DNA from: DASRHT01 sp035293765
GTDB taxonomy: Bacteria > Chloroflexota > Ktedonobacteria > Ktedonobacterales > Ktedonobacteraceae
Assembly: GCA_035293765.1 (NCBI GenBank)
Contig: DATGMF010000005.1
Location: forward strand, 1 to 63,954
Length of the DNA: 63,954 nucleotides
Direction: 5' to 3'
Part shown: positions 9,670 through 17,099 of the stretch, one piece after another
Layout: each line of letters starts with the position of its first letter
Numbering within the stretch: the first letter of the stretch is position 1
Notes under the pieces: model-generated
Told to the model about the DNA's origin: nothing
What the model saw: only the letters and a program-made list of their open reading frames with translations
Databases searched by the model: none
Position numbers and translations under genes: made by a program

Positions 9670-10030
9670 ATGGCACCAACATCTGCTCAAGATATTATCA
9701 CCCTGCCACAAGGCGGCGGGGCTTTACATGGCCTGGGCGAGACGTTCGCCCGATCTCCATACTGGCACGGCTAACTTTCACATTCCCATCGCTCTCCCCC
9801 AGCGGGCGCAATGGCTTTCAACCCCAGCCCAGCCTCACTTATAGTACGGGGCAGGCCAATGAACCTTTCGGCTTAGGATGGCACACCAGAAATCGTTGAG
9901 CCTGCCACTATTATTGATCCAGCCCATCCCGGGCATATTTTCGCCTGGAAATTAGCCCGCACCATTGATCACTTCGGCAATCATATTGACTATACATACG
10001 TTCGCGACGATCAGCGTACCAGTGGCCGAT
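9670..10030 (+). pseudogene. Remnant of SpvB/Tc-toxin-B-like gene
   Basis: The start survives: GGAGG at 9657-9661 and ATG at 9670, giving MAPTSAQDIITLPQGGGALH. The frame then shifts: the pieces HTGTANFHIPIALP, PSGRNGFQPQPSLTYSTGQA and NEPFGLGWHTRN lie in successive different frames, and WKLARTIDHFGNHIDYTYVR follows after another break. Together they reproduce the opening of SpvB/TcB-type proteins. At least two frameshifts plus stops make it non-functional, and the remaining thousands of bases are missing. The remnant ends about 10 bp from the 3' end of hsdR, so the defence operon's boundary falls at the truncation point. Confidence 0.7.
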
Positions 10031-10040
10031 AGCCGTTGGG

Positions 10041-13000
10041 CTATGCAACCGAAATAGTTCCGCCATTTGAATGGCGTGTGCGGATATAGAGGGAGAGGGC
10101 CTTGCATTTCTGTTCGATCAGTTCCTGGTTGTAAGGTGGCTGCGGCAAATCGCATAATTCATCTTCGATCATTGTATCTACTTTACCAGACGTCTGGGGC
10201 TTCTTCTGCCAATCGACGATGGCTAAGGTTGGACGCAGGGTGGCTAGCAAGGAGGACGCTATCTCTTTGACCCGGGGGCGTTGCTCGTCGCTCAGTTCGA
10301 TGTCAAGCGCGATCTGATCGAGAATGGCGAGCTCCTCTTCGCTCAAACCCTCACGCTTATGGCGCTGCTCTTCTTCAACCAGCTCGCCGTACGCTTCGAT
10401 CATGTCGGCTTCGTACGCGTCGAGTAATTGCTCGCTCCGACTGGCCGGATGCAGCTTGATCTTTTCCTGCGGATCGACCATCTGGGGATCGCTGGCGAGG
10501 TTGGCACACCCTTCGTTGTAGCGGTCAATGGCGCGTTCAAGCTTTTCCATGTGTTTGACCCTCGTCGGGTTGGCGTCGATCATGCGCTTGAGGCGTTCGT
10601 ACATCAACTGGCGCAACTGTTCAAGTTTGATATGGCGGTGTCCGGTGCGCATAGTGGTTTTGAGGCCAGCGAGGTCGATGTCGCGCAGCTCGAAGGTCCC
10701 TCGCGGCATGAGTGTGTCGGGCGAGAGACGCTCTTCGTTTGGCTCTACTGCGAGCGATTCGCGGACAAGCCTGGTAGCCCGTCCCAGGATATCCGCGATA
10801 CCGGTTGGACGCATGACGGCGTAGATACCTTCTCTGATGAGCCGGTACAGATACACGGGAAGCGTGAATTCGGGCTCGGCAGGGTCCGGCAGGATGGCTT
10901 TGTACAGTTTGTTGACTTCGCCGGTTAATAAGAGCGCACGCAGTTTGAGATCATCATAAGCCACTAAACGGTCGATAGCTGGATTGAGCAGTGCCATTTG
11001 CCGCAGTTTATCTGTTTCAGCAGCTAACTGTAGCTGGAGCGCCTGCACGTCAATACTTTGCTCCTGGCAGAACTGGGTGGTTTCTGCAAGTTTTTGGCGT
11101 AATGCCTCTACCAGCTCACTTTTGTCGCCGATGGGCTTATCACCCTGCTGATAGCCGCTGCTGTCTTCGCGTGCATAGGTTGAGAGAGCCTCGACGAGCG
11201 AGCGCATGTTGCTGGCATAATCGACGATGAGTCCGGCCACCTTGCCGACGTGGACGCGATTGACGCGGGCAATGGTTTGCATGAGGGTGTGACCTTCGAG
11301 ATGGCGGTCCAGGTAGACGGTTGAGAGGGGAGGAACGTCAAAGCCGGTCATCCACATGGCGCAGACGAAGGCGATACGCAGAGGGTGCTCCTCTTTTTTG
11401 AAGTTTTCGGCCAGATCAGCCGCATCGGCCTGCTGGAGATCTGCAAGAGTAAGCTGCTCGCCCGTTTCCTGCGCAACGCGAGCGAAGCGGTCGGCGTCGC
11501 CTTGAGAATCTGAGATGACGACGGCCATCTCGGTCTTGTCCATGTAATCGATCTTCCGTTCCAATTCAAGCACGCGGTCGGGGTCGCGCTCACGGGCAAG
11601 CTGGCCGCGTAATGCCTCTTTGTAGCGGCCCCATTGCTCCTGGACGCGGTTATAGGTGCGGAGGGCGGTGGTTTTGTTGACAGAGACGACCATCGCCTTG
11701 CCCATAGAGCCACGATTCATGAAGTGCCAGACCAGATCGGCGGCAATCTGGTCGAGCCGCTCTCCTTTGGCGACGAAATTCTCGACGCGGGCGTAGCGAT
11801 CAATGATACGCTGCTGCTGCCGCTCATCCAGCATACCATCGGTGAGGATCTCGGTCATCTCTTGCGCGAAATCGTCGTTAATGATGCTAATTTGAGGGGT
11901 GCGGTTTTCGTAGTAGAGCGGGACGGTGACGCCGTCGTTGATGGCGCGCCGGAAATTGTAGATGCTGATGTAGTCGCCGAAGGTCTCGCGCGTCTGCTCC
12001 TCCTCGTCCATCAAGGGCGTGCCGGTAAAGCCGATGAAAGCTGCTCGGGGCAGGGCGTTGCGCATATTTTTTGCCAGCGTATCGTACTGCGTGCGATGCG
12101 CTTCGTCGGCGATGACGATAATATGCTCACTGTCCGATAGCTGTTCGTAGTCGTCGCCAGGATGCTCGGTGCGGAATTTATGGATCAGGGTGAATAGCAG
12201 CAGGTGCCGTTCTCTAAGCAACTGCTTGAGATGGTCGCCACTGGCAGCATGGACTTCCTTGACATCCTCGTTGATGGTTTTGGTATGGAGGAAGTTTTTG
12301 TAAATCTGGTCGTCAAGGTCTTTGCGGTCGGTGACGACGAGGAAGGTGTAGTGGTTGCCGATGGTGCGCTGGACGGCTCGCACGAAGAAGACCATTGAAT
12401 AGCTTTTGCCGCTCCCCTGCGTGTGCCAGAAGACGCCGAGTTTGCCGTGCTGGCGACCGGAGTTATTGCCGGTGGTATCGGGTGTGAGGGTAGGCGATAA
12501 ATCGGACGCGATAAATCGGGCCCCTACGGCGGGTTGATCGGAGCAGGGTTGATCGGAGCGGGGTTGATCGAGGCGGGGTTGATCGAGGCGATGGTTTTCG
12601 AGGCGAGGTTGAGCGGCGTGGGGTTGAGCGGCGCGGTGGTGTTCCAAAGCGCGGAGGGAGGCGATGGCGTTTTTGACGCCCAGGTACTGGTGATTGCGGG
12701 CGACGAGCTTGTTGAGGCCCTTGCTGCTATCGAAGATGGTGAAGTTTTCTACCAGATCGAGCAGGCGCGCGGGCTGGCACATTCCTTCGATCAGTGTGCT
12801 GAGCCTGGCGCTCTCGGCTTCTCGCTCGTCGCTGACGCGCTTCCACTGCGAGAAGTGTTCCCAGGTCGCGGTGAGGCTGCCCATCTTGCCCGTATGGGTG
12901 TCGGCAACGATGATAAAGGCGTTGTACCAGAAGAGCGCGGGCAGCGTGGCTTTGTAATCGCTATCAATCTTGTTGAAGATGTTGGGCATCTCGGTATCGG

Positions 13001-13562
13001 CAATTTCCAGCAGGATCAGGGGCAGGCCGTTGACGAAGCCGACCAGATCGAGACAGCGTTTGCCCAGCTTGCCCTCAACCCAGAAGCTTGTGACCAGTGT
13101 GAAATCATTCTGCGCTAATTCACCTTCCCGCCAGTTGATGACGCGCAGCGTTTTATGGGTATCCTGGTCATCGTTTTCCACGATCTGCCCGCGCGCGTTG
13201 AGCTTGATGCCGTCTTTGAGCAGCGCGTGCAACTGTTCGTTGGCATGTGCCAGGCTGAACAGGCTGCGGTTGGCCGTTAACTCGTCGATGGCGGCGGCGA
13301 TGAGGTCGTCTGAGCAATCGGGGTTGAGCGTGCGCAAAGCATGGCGCAGCTTAGGCAGCAACACAACCTCATCCAGGCGCGCACGTCCAGTCGCACCACA
13401 ATTGGGGGCAGGGGAACCCGGCTGGGCAGGGACTGTAGGGGCAATCCCTTGCGGTTGCCCTGCCCCCACGTCCAGGGAGCCGTCGATGATGGTATAGCCC
13501 AGGTGTGCGAATTGCTGGATGGTCTGGCGGCGGATCTCGTTCTCGCTGCTAATTCTCTGCAT
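10041..13562 (-). CDS. hsdR: Type I restriction enzyme, R subunit (nuclease motif atypical)
   Basis: A 1173-residue HsdR. It carries an N-terminal nuclease domain, a superfamily 2 translocase (Walker A TQGSGKS with K386, DEAH-like IVIADEAH, motif III GFTGTPL) and a helical C-terminus. It would pair with HsdM and HsdS encoded upstream. The nuclease motif reads D172...E186-I187-A188 in FVNGLPLILLEIADTEMP; relatives have ELK, so the catalytic lysine position is alanine. Two insertions look foreign: residues about 30-60, encoded partly by the palindrome at 13435-13467, and residues about 305-360, with seven 5-residue repeats of the LDQPR/SDQPA type plus another element. The ATG at 13562 has AAGGA upstream and lies 3 bp after the kwaB stop, so the two are probably co-transcribed. 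Confidence 0.92.
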   Translation of the reverse strand: MQRISSENEIRRQTIQQFAHLGYTIIDGSLDVGAGQPQGIAPTVPAQPGSPAPNCGATGRARLDEVVLLPKLRHALRTLNPDCSDDLIAAAIDELTANRSLFSLAHANEQLHALLKDGIKLNARGQIVENDDQDTHKTLRVINWREGELAQNDFTLVTSFWVEGKLGKRCLDLVGFVNGLPLILLEIADTEMPNIFNKIDSDYKATLPALFWYNAFIIVADTHTGKMGSLTATWEHFSQWKRVSDEREAESARLSTLIEGMCQPARLLDLVENFTIFDSSKGLNKLVARNHQYLGVKNAIASLRALEHHRAAQPHAAQPRLENHRLDQPRLDQPRSDQPCSDQPAVGARFIASDLSPTLTPDTTGNNSGRQHGKLGVFWHTQGSGKSYSMVFFVRAVQRTIGNHYTFLVVTDRKDLDDQIYKNFLHTKTINEDVKEVHAASGDHLKQLLRERHLLLFTLIHKFRTEHPGDDYEQLSDSEHIIVIADEAHRTQYDTLAKNMRNALPRAAFIGFTGTPLMDEEEQTRETFGDYISIYNFRRAINDGVTVPLYYENRTPQISIINDDFAQEMTEILTDGMLDERQQQRIIDRYARVENFVAKGERLDQIAADLVWHFMNRGSMGKAMVVSVNKTTALRTYNRVQEQWGRYKEALRGQLARERDPDRVLELERKIDYMDKTEMAVVISDSQGDADRFARVAQETGEQLTLADLQQADAADLAENFKKEEHPLRIAFVCAMWMTGFDVPPLSTVYLDRHLEGHTLMQTIARVNRVHVGKVAGLIVDYASNMRSLVEALSTYAREDSSGYQQGDKPIGDKSELVEALRQKLAETTQFCQEQSIDVQALQLQLAAETDKLRQMALLNPAIDRLVAYDDLKLRALLLTGEVNKLYKAILPDPAEPEFTLPVYLYRLIREGIYAVMRPTGIADILGRATRLVRESLAVEPNEERLSPDTLMPRGTFELRDIDLAGLKTTMRTGHRHIKLEQLRQLMYERLKRMIDANPTRVKHMEKLERAIDRYNEGCANLASDPQMVDPQEKIKLHPASRSEQLLDAYEADMIEAYGELVEEEQRHKREGLSEEELAILDQIALDIELSDEQRPRVKEIASSLLATLRPTLAIVDWQKKPQTSGKVDTMIEDELCDLPQPPYNQELIEQKCKALSLYIRTRHSNGGTISVA
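12493..12529 (+). repeat. ATAAATCG-type interspersed element inside hsdR
   Basis: The copy begins GGCGATAAATCG and ends GCGATAAATCGGGCCCCTAC plus GG. It is read in frame on the minus strand as part of PAVGARFIASDLSP. The same element with a slightly longer centre lies at 15643-15684, and a half copy lies in hsdS at 15793-15817. Confidence 0.7.
12530..12640. repeat. 15-bp tandem repeat inside hsdR
   Basis: About seven units with a 15-bp period and the core GGTTGATCGGAGCGG. On the minus strand they encode five-residue units AAQPH, AAQPR, LENHR, LDQPR, LDQPR, SDQPC, SDQPA. The tract adjoins the interspersed element and lies shortly before the Walker A motif. Units are imperfect, and the frame is kept because 15 is a multiple of three. 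Confidence 0.8.
13435..13467. repeat. GC-rich palindromic element inside hsdR
   Basis: The copy starts GTAGGGGCAATCCCTTGCGG and continues TTGCCCTGCCCCC. It encodes roughly GAGQPQGIAPT of the HsdR N-terminus in frame. It belongs to the family seen at 2153-2180 and 15340-15368. Confidence 0.65.
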
Positions 13563-13565
13563 CTG

Positions 13566-14543
13566 CTACTTCCTTCGTATTTCGCGCTTCCCTTTGAGGT
13601 AATAACTATTTTTGGTCATGGACGAGTCGGCATAGGCATCATCAAGCAGGTGAAGGATAGCCCAGGGAGTTTTAGGGTTGTAGACGAGCTTCTTCTTATT
13701 TCCCACCAGATCGACCTGGATGGGCAGATTGTAGCGGTTGATGGTCTTATGCAGGTCATCGACGGTGAGCGTATCCAGGTAGGGCCTGGTGGAGATATTT
13801 TTGAGCTTGAGGACTTTTATTTTATTGTTCAGGCTATCTTTTTTGAAGCGCTGGAAATTCTGGATGAAATCCTTCTTCTCCAGCTTCTCCAGCGTTTCAC
13901 GCGCGACCTTCTCTAGCTCGTCGATGCTGAAAATTTTGAAGAAGTTGCTTTTTTGCAGGATGAACATATGCTCTTCGCAACTGAAGCAATCGATGTGCCT
14001 TTCAAAGAGGAAGGTAGGTTGATCGAGATCGTCATAGGTGCCGCTTTGTAACCACATGGCGAACAGGTGCGAGCGGCTGAGCATCTGCGAGGGCGAGTAG
14101 TGCTGGTAGAAGTTGATCGCGGGCGAGCCTGGTGGCTGGATGCGAACCACGTAGAAGCGCATCTGCCTGATAAAGCCTGGATCGTCGTGCTGGAAGGCGT
14201 CCATATCCAGGTAATGGTCAACCGGACTGATCTGCCGCTTGATCGAGTCGTAGGGCAGGATATTGAGATACTCGATCTCTTGCTCCGGTTTGGCAGTCTC
14301 GGCCACGAAGTCGCTCAGCTCGATATTATCTTCTGCAAGCGCCTCACGATACTGGCTCAACGCCGCCGCGACAGCCTCGCGAAACTTCTGCGCCAGCTTC
14401 TCCGACTGCATCACGCGGCGGAAGGTATAGATGTTCTCATCGGGATTGCCGGAGGCGATACAGACGGCGATATCGCAGTTTTTCAGGTCAAGGGTCAGGA
14501 TCGATGCGAGCAGGGTTGCCGGGTCCGTAAAATCCAGGGTCAT
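13566..14543 (-). CDS. kwaB: Kiwa defence protein KwaB (DUF4868)
   Basis: A 325-residue soluble protein, close in length to known KwaB. I recognise the DUF4868 pattern: an N-terminal region with DLKNCDIAVCIA, a central segment FYVVRIQPPGSPAINFYQHY, a Cys/His-bearing segment FERHIDCFSCEEHMFILQKS, and an alpha-helical middle followed by a C-terminal lobe containing VDLVGNKKKLVYNPKT. In the described Kiwa system KwaB is the cytoplasmic partner that acts on phage DNA when the membrane protein KwaA senses infection. The kwaA gene lies 121 bp upstream on the same strand, which strongly supports the call. The Shine-Dalgarno before the ATG is weak (GAGG). hsdR starts 3 bp after its stop. Confidence 0.8.
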   Translation of the reverse strand: MTLDFTDPATLLASILTLDLKNCDIAVCIASGNPDENIYTFRRVMQSEKLAQKFREAVAAALSQYREALAEDNIELSDFVAETAKPEQEIEYLNILPYDSIKRQISPVDHYLDMDAFQHDDPGFIRQMRFYVVRIQPPGSPAINFYQHYSPSQMLSRSHLFAMWLQSGTYDDLDQPTFLFERHIDCFSCEEHMFILQKSNFFKIFSIDELEKVARETLEKLEKKDFIQNFQRFKKDSLNNKIKVLKLKNISTRPYLDTLTVDDLHKTINRYNLPIQVDLVGNKKKLVYNPKTPWAILHLLDDAYADSSMTKNSYYLKGKREIRRK

Positions 14544-14664
14544 GCCAACTTCTGCCTCTCTAACACACTTTTACTTGACGTCTTCATGTGCGACGTGCAT
14601 GCTCTTCCTCTAAAGCAGCGGCGGGAGTCATAGTTCATGCTCGACCCGCTTGAGGATACTGCAA

Positions 14665-15189
14665 TTAACGCTTGCTTTCGAGGTAGATATCTTTGCTCAG
14701 GGCCACGAAGCGTATCGCGTGATCGCGCTCCAGCCGCTTCTTAGCGATGTAATAGTGGGTACCCTGGCTATGCTCAATCTCGATCTCATAGAGCCGGTAG
14801 CCCACAACGTTCAACATCGGATTAATATAGATCATATTAGAATGGACGTAGATGATGAGCAAAACTGTAAGGAAGATGCCCAGCGCAAAAATTTGCTGCC
14901 AGCTCCCCAACTGGAACGAGACAAACGGGATGAGATAGGATGCAATATAGCCCATCACCTCGCTATCGCGCCTGGCGAAATTGACGACCCGCTTCTGCTC
15001 TACATACTGCCTGCGTAACATCCAGGAGAAGTAGACCCATGTCAGCGCCAGGCTGCCCAGACCGAGCGTGCAAAAGAGCAGCGCAATCACCCACCACGGC
15101 CACAATCCAATTGCCAGAATGCTGATAATGAAGGTTAGTGGAAAGTATGAGCAAAAGAACAACATGACGCGCATACCTATCGTAGTCAC
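14665..15189 (-). CDS. kwaA: Kiwa defence membrane protein KwaA
   Basis: A 174-residue integral membrane protein with four hydrophobic helices: residues about 7-27 (VMLFFCSYFPLTFIISILAI), 31-54, 82-100 and 102-118. The first helix with a SYFPL core is typical of KwaA. The C-terminal 55 residues are cytoplasmic-like and charged. The start is a GTG at 15189 with AAGGAGG five bases upstream. In Kiwa, KwaA forms the membrane sensor and recruits KwaB. It is the first gene after the repeat-filled gap that follows hsdS and the first of the kwaA-kwaB-hsdR run. Identification rests on topology plus the adjacent KwaB; a search would settle it. Confidence 0.75.
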   Translation of the reverse strand: MTTIGMRVMLFFCSYFPLTFIISILAIGLWPWWVIALLFCTLGLGSLALTWVYFSWMLRRQYVEQKRVVNFARRDSEVMGYIASYLIPFVSFQLGSWQQIFALGIFLTVLLIIYVHSNMIYINPMLNVVGYRLYEIEIEHSQGTHYYIAKKRLERDHAIRFVALSKDIYLESKR

Positions 15190-15678
15190 TGTCGCCTCCT
15201 TCCCACCTCAATCATATCATACCCCTTTATCGTATAATATACGATCAATCGAAAATCATCAACCCCCCAGGACAACCACATCTCCGCCACGGGATGCATG
15301 ATGTTGGACCGGAGGCCGTAGGGGTATGCAGGCCGCTACCAGGGCAACCGCAAGGGATTGCCCCTACCCATCCCCTATCCGAAATAGCATGTACCTCGTT
15401 GGGCAACCGCAAGGCCCCACCCAATCCCCCATCCGCAACGGCATGCATCACGTTGGACCAGAGGCGGTTGCACCTTGTTGGGCAAGCGCAATCCCCCATC
15501 CGCAACGGTTTGCACCCTGTTGGACCGAAGGCCGTAGGGGTAAGGGGATGGGCGTGGGTGGGGTGGGGGCCTTGCGCTTACCCTGCTGCCGAATACATCC
15601 CATTGGGGGAAGGCGATTTTGGGGGAAGGCGATTTTGGGGCAGGCGATAAATCGCGCCGGTCGCGATAAATCGGGACC
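15190..15678. repeat. Repeat-filled gap between hsdS and kwaA
   Basis: This 489-bp stretch holds no credible gene. Four degenerate units of the type CCCCCATCCGCAACGG, GCATGCATCACG, TTGGACCAGAGGC begin near 15281, 15370, 15423 and 15489. GC-rich palindrome copies lie at 15340-15368 and 15564-15590, and a full ATAAATCG-type element is at 15643-15684. The last element supplies the hsdS stop codon (TAG of GTAGGG). The immediate upstream region of kwaA (15190-15240) is AT-rich and could hold a promoter. Confidence 0.75.
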
Positions 15679-17097
15679 CTACGGCTCCCACAGCGAGCGC
15701 CACGCCAAATCATCCTGCCCCAGCGGCTCAACCTGCGCCATCCCCCTCCCCCTCGTCCCCCGCATCTCATATCCCCCCGCCTTCCCCACCTCGGTAGGGA
15801 CCCGATTTATCGCGTCCGCTTCAGCGCCCATCCTCTCCCACCCCGACACATCAATCTCCCCCCCCACCAGCTTAGGCAACAGCATATCACGGGTACGACG
15901 GAGGTTAGCATTCCTCATAGTAAGATTTAATATTTGATCAAATACAGGTGCTGTCATGGTAGTAAACGCACCAATCAGTGCTAATGGCGGTTTAAGCACC
16001 TGCAACCATTTGAAGGTATCTACAATAATTGCCTCAAACACCGCTCCATTAGCGGTTTGTTTCAGTTGTCTGATGCAATTCTTGAGATGCAAAAAAAGGA
16101 AAAACTGACTGATACCTTCCCGTCCTTCAAGCGCATAACAGGATTGATTCATAGCCATAGCTATAGCATTCAGGGCAATTCTGCCCACAGTGCCTCTAGC
16201 AGTGATAAATACCGTGTTTCGGGGGTATAGGTGGCTATTACATGATTTCAAACCCATTTCAGTGAGCGATTTCTCCGTCATAATAACAAAGAATGAAGAG
16301 GGAGCATCTTTGGGGGTATAAAAAGGAATATCTCCGTTCCAGTAAGCAGGTTCAGCGGTTTTGGGGGTGCCTCCACTCAAAACATTAGCAATATCGAAGA
16401 AACTCACCACCTCCCACCCCTCCGGCACCATCCCCATCTCCGTCTCCACCATCCTCACCCCTTCGTACCCGGGGAAGCGGAACTTGGCGAACCACTCCTG
16501 GTAGAGCATCTGCGCCATCTCCTCCAGCAGCGCAATGCGCCGCGTGTTGTTCTCGATCAGCTCGTCGTAGGCGGAGAGAATGCTGGCGATGGTGCACTGG
16601 GTGGGAAGAGGCGGGAGTAGAAATTTAAAAGACTCTATACGTTCGGGCGCTGTGTGTAAAATCTTTGTCCCTGTCGCTGTCGCCGCAAGATGACGATTAA
16701 AACCGACAGTCAAAAAAAGCCAATATAAGAAACCCATATCAACTCTTTTGCTATCTTTTACGATAACTTTGCCCATCCGCTGATTATGCAAATATATACG
16801 GTTATCATTGGGAATACGTCCTGGAATACCAAGAATCTCGCCACCGGGAGTTTGACAGGTCATAACCAACAAAATATCACCAGGCTTTAGAACGAATTCT
16901 GTTGGGTAGCCTCCACTATATGCTTTTAATGTTGTGCTGCCAAAGCGAAATCCTCCAGAGTACTCGAAGTTGCCAATACCAACAACTATAGGTTTCCCTG
17001 GCTGGTATTGCGTCATATATTGACTTTTGAAGGGCCATCCATGCTTGATTGATATCAAATCTCCCAACCGCGTGAGTTGCCAATGCTCATATGTCAT
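15679..17097 (-). CDS. hsdS: Type I restriction-modification specificity subunit S
   Basis: A 472-residue HsdS with the usual two target-recognition domains. The first recognition half ends in the conserved helix beginning PPLPTQCTIASILSAYDELI (residues about 175-215); the second begins GWEVVSFFDIANVLSGGTPK and ends with a similar helix containing NLRRTRDMLLPKLVGGEI (about 400-420). It determines the bipartite DNA target of the methylase and restriction complex. The ATG at 17097 follows the hsdM stop by two bases. The last 45 residues after EIDVSGWERM have no family counterpart: ADAINRVPTEVGK is encoded by a half copy of the ATAAATCG element, and the stop codon comes from a second copy. The tail therefore looks like element-derived extension. 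Confidence 0.9.
   Translation of the reverse strand: MTYEHWQLTRLGDLISIKHGWPFKSQYMTQYQPGKPIVVGIGNFEYSGGFRFGSTTLKAYSGGYPTEFVLKPGDILLVMTCQTPGGEILGIPGRIPNDNRIYLHNQRMGKVIVKDSKRVDMGFLYWLFLTVGFNRHLAATATGTKILHTAPERIESFKFLLPPLPTQCTIASILSAYDELIENNTRRIALLEEMAQMLYQEWFAKFRFPGYEGVRMVETEMGMVPEGWEVVSFFDIANVLSGGTPKTAEPAYWNGDIPFYTPKDAPSSFFVIMTEKSLTEMGLKSCNSHLYPRNTVFITARGTVGRIALNAIAMAMNQSCYALEGREGISQFFLFLHLKNCIRQLKQTANGAVFEAIIVDTFKWLQVLKPPLALIGAFTTMTAPVFDQILNLTMRNANLRRTRDMLLPKLVGGEIDVSGWERMGAEADAINRVPTEVGKAGGYEMRGTRGRGMAQVEPLGQDDLAWRSLWEP
15793..15817 (-). repeat. Half copy of ATAAATCG-type element inside hsdS
   Basis: On the minus strand it reads GGACGCGATAAATCGGGTCC then CTACC, in the orientation opposite to the hsdR copy relative to the gene. 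It encodes DAINRVPT, a different reading frame from the hsdR copy (ARFIAS). Confidence 0.65.
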
Positions 17098-17099
17098 CC

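Noticed and set aside
12530..12640. CRISPR-like array in hsdR
   Set aside because: The 15-bp units are directly abutting, with no spacers, and are read as protein.
15294..15937. Overlapping open frames of 118 and 203 codons on the plus strand in the hsdS-kwaA gap
   Set aside because: They are translations of the repeat units and of the strand opposite the hsdS end; no start signal or family pattern.
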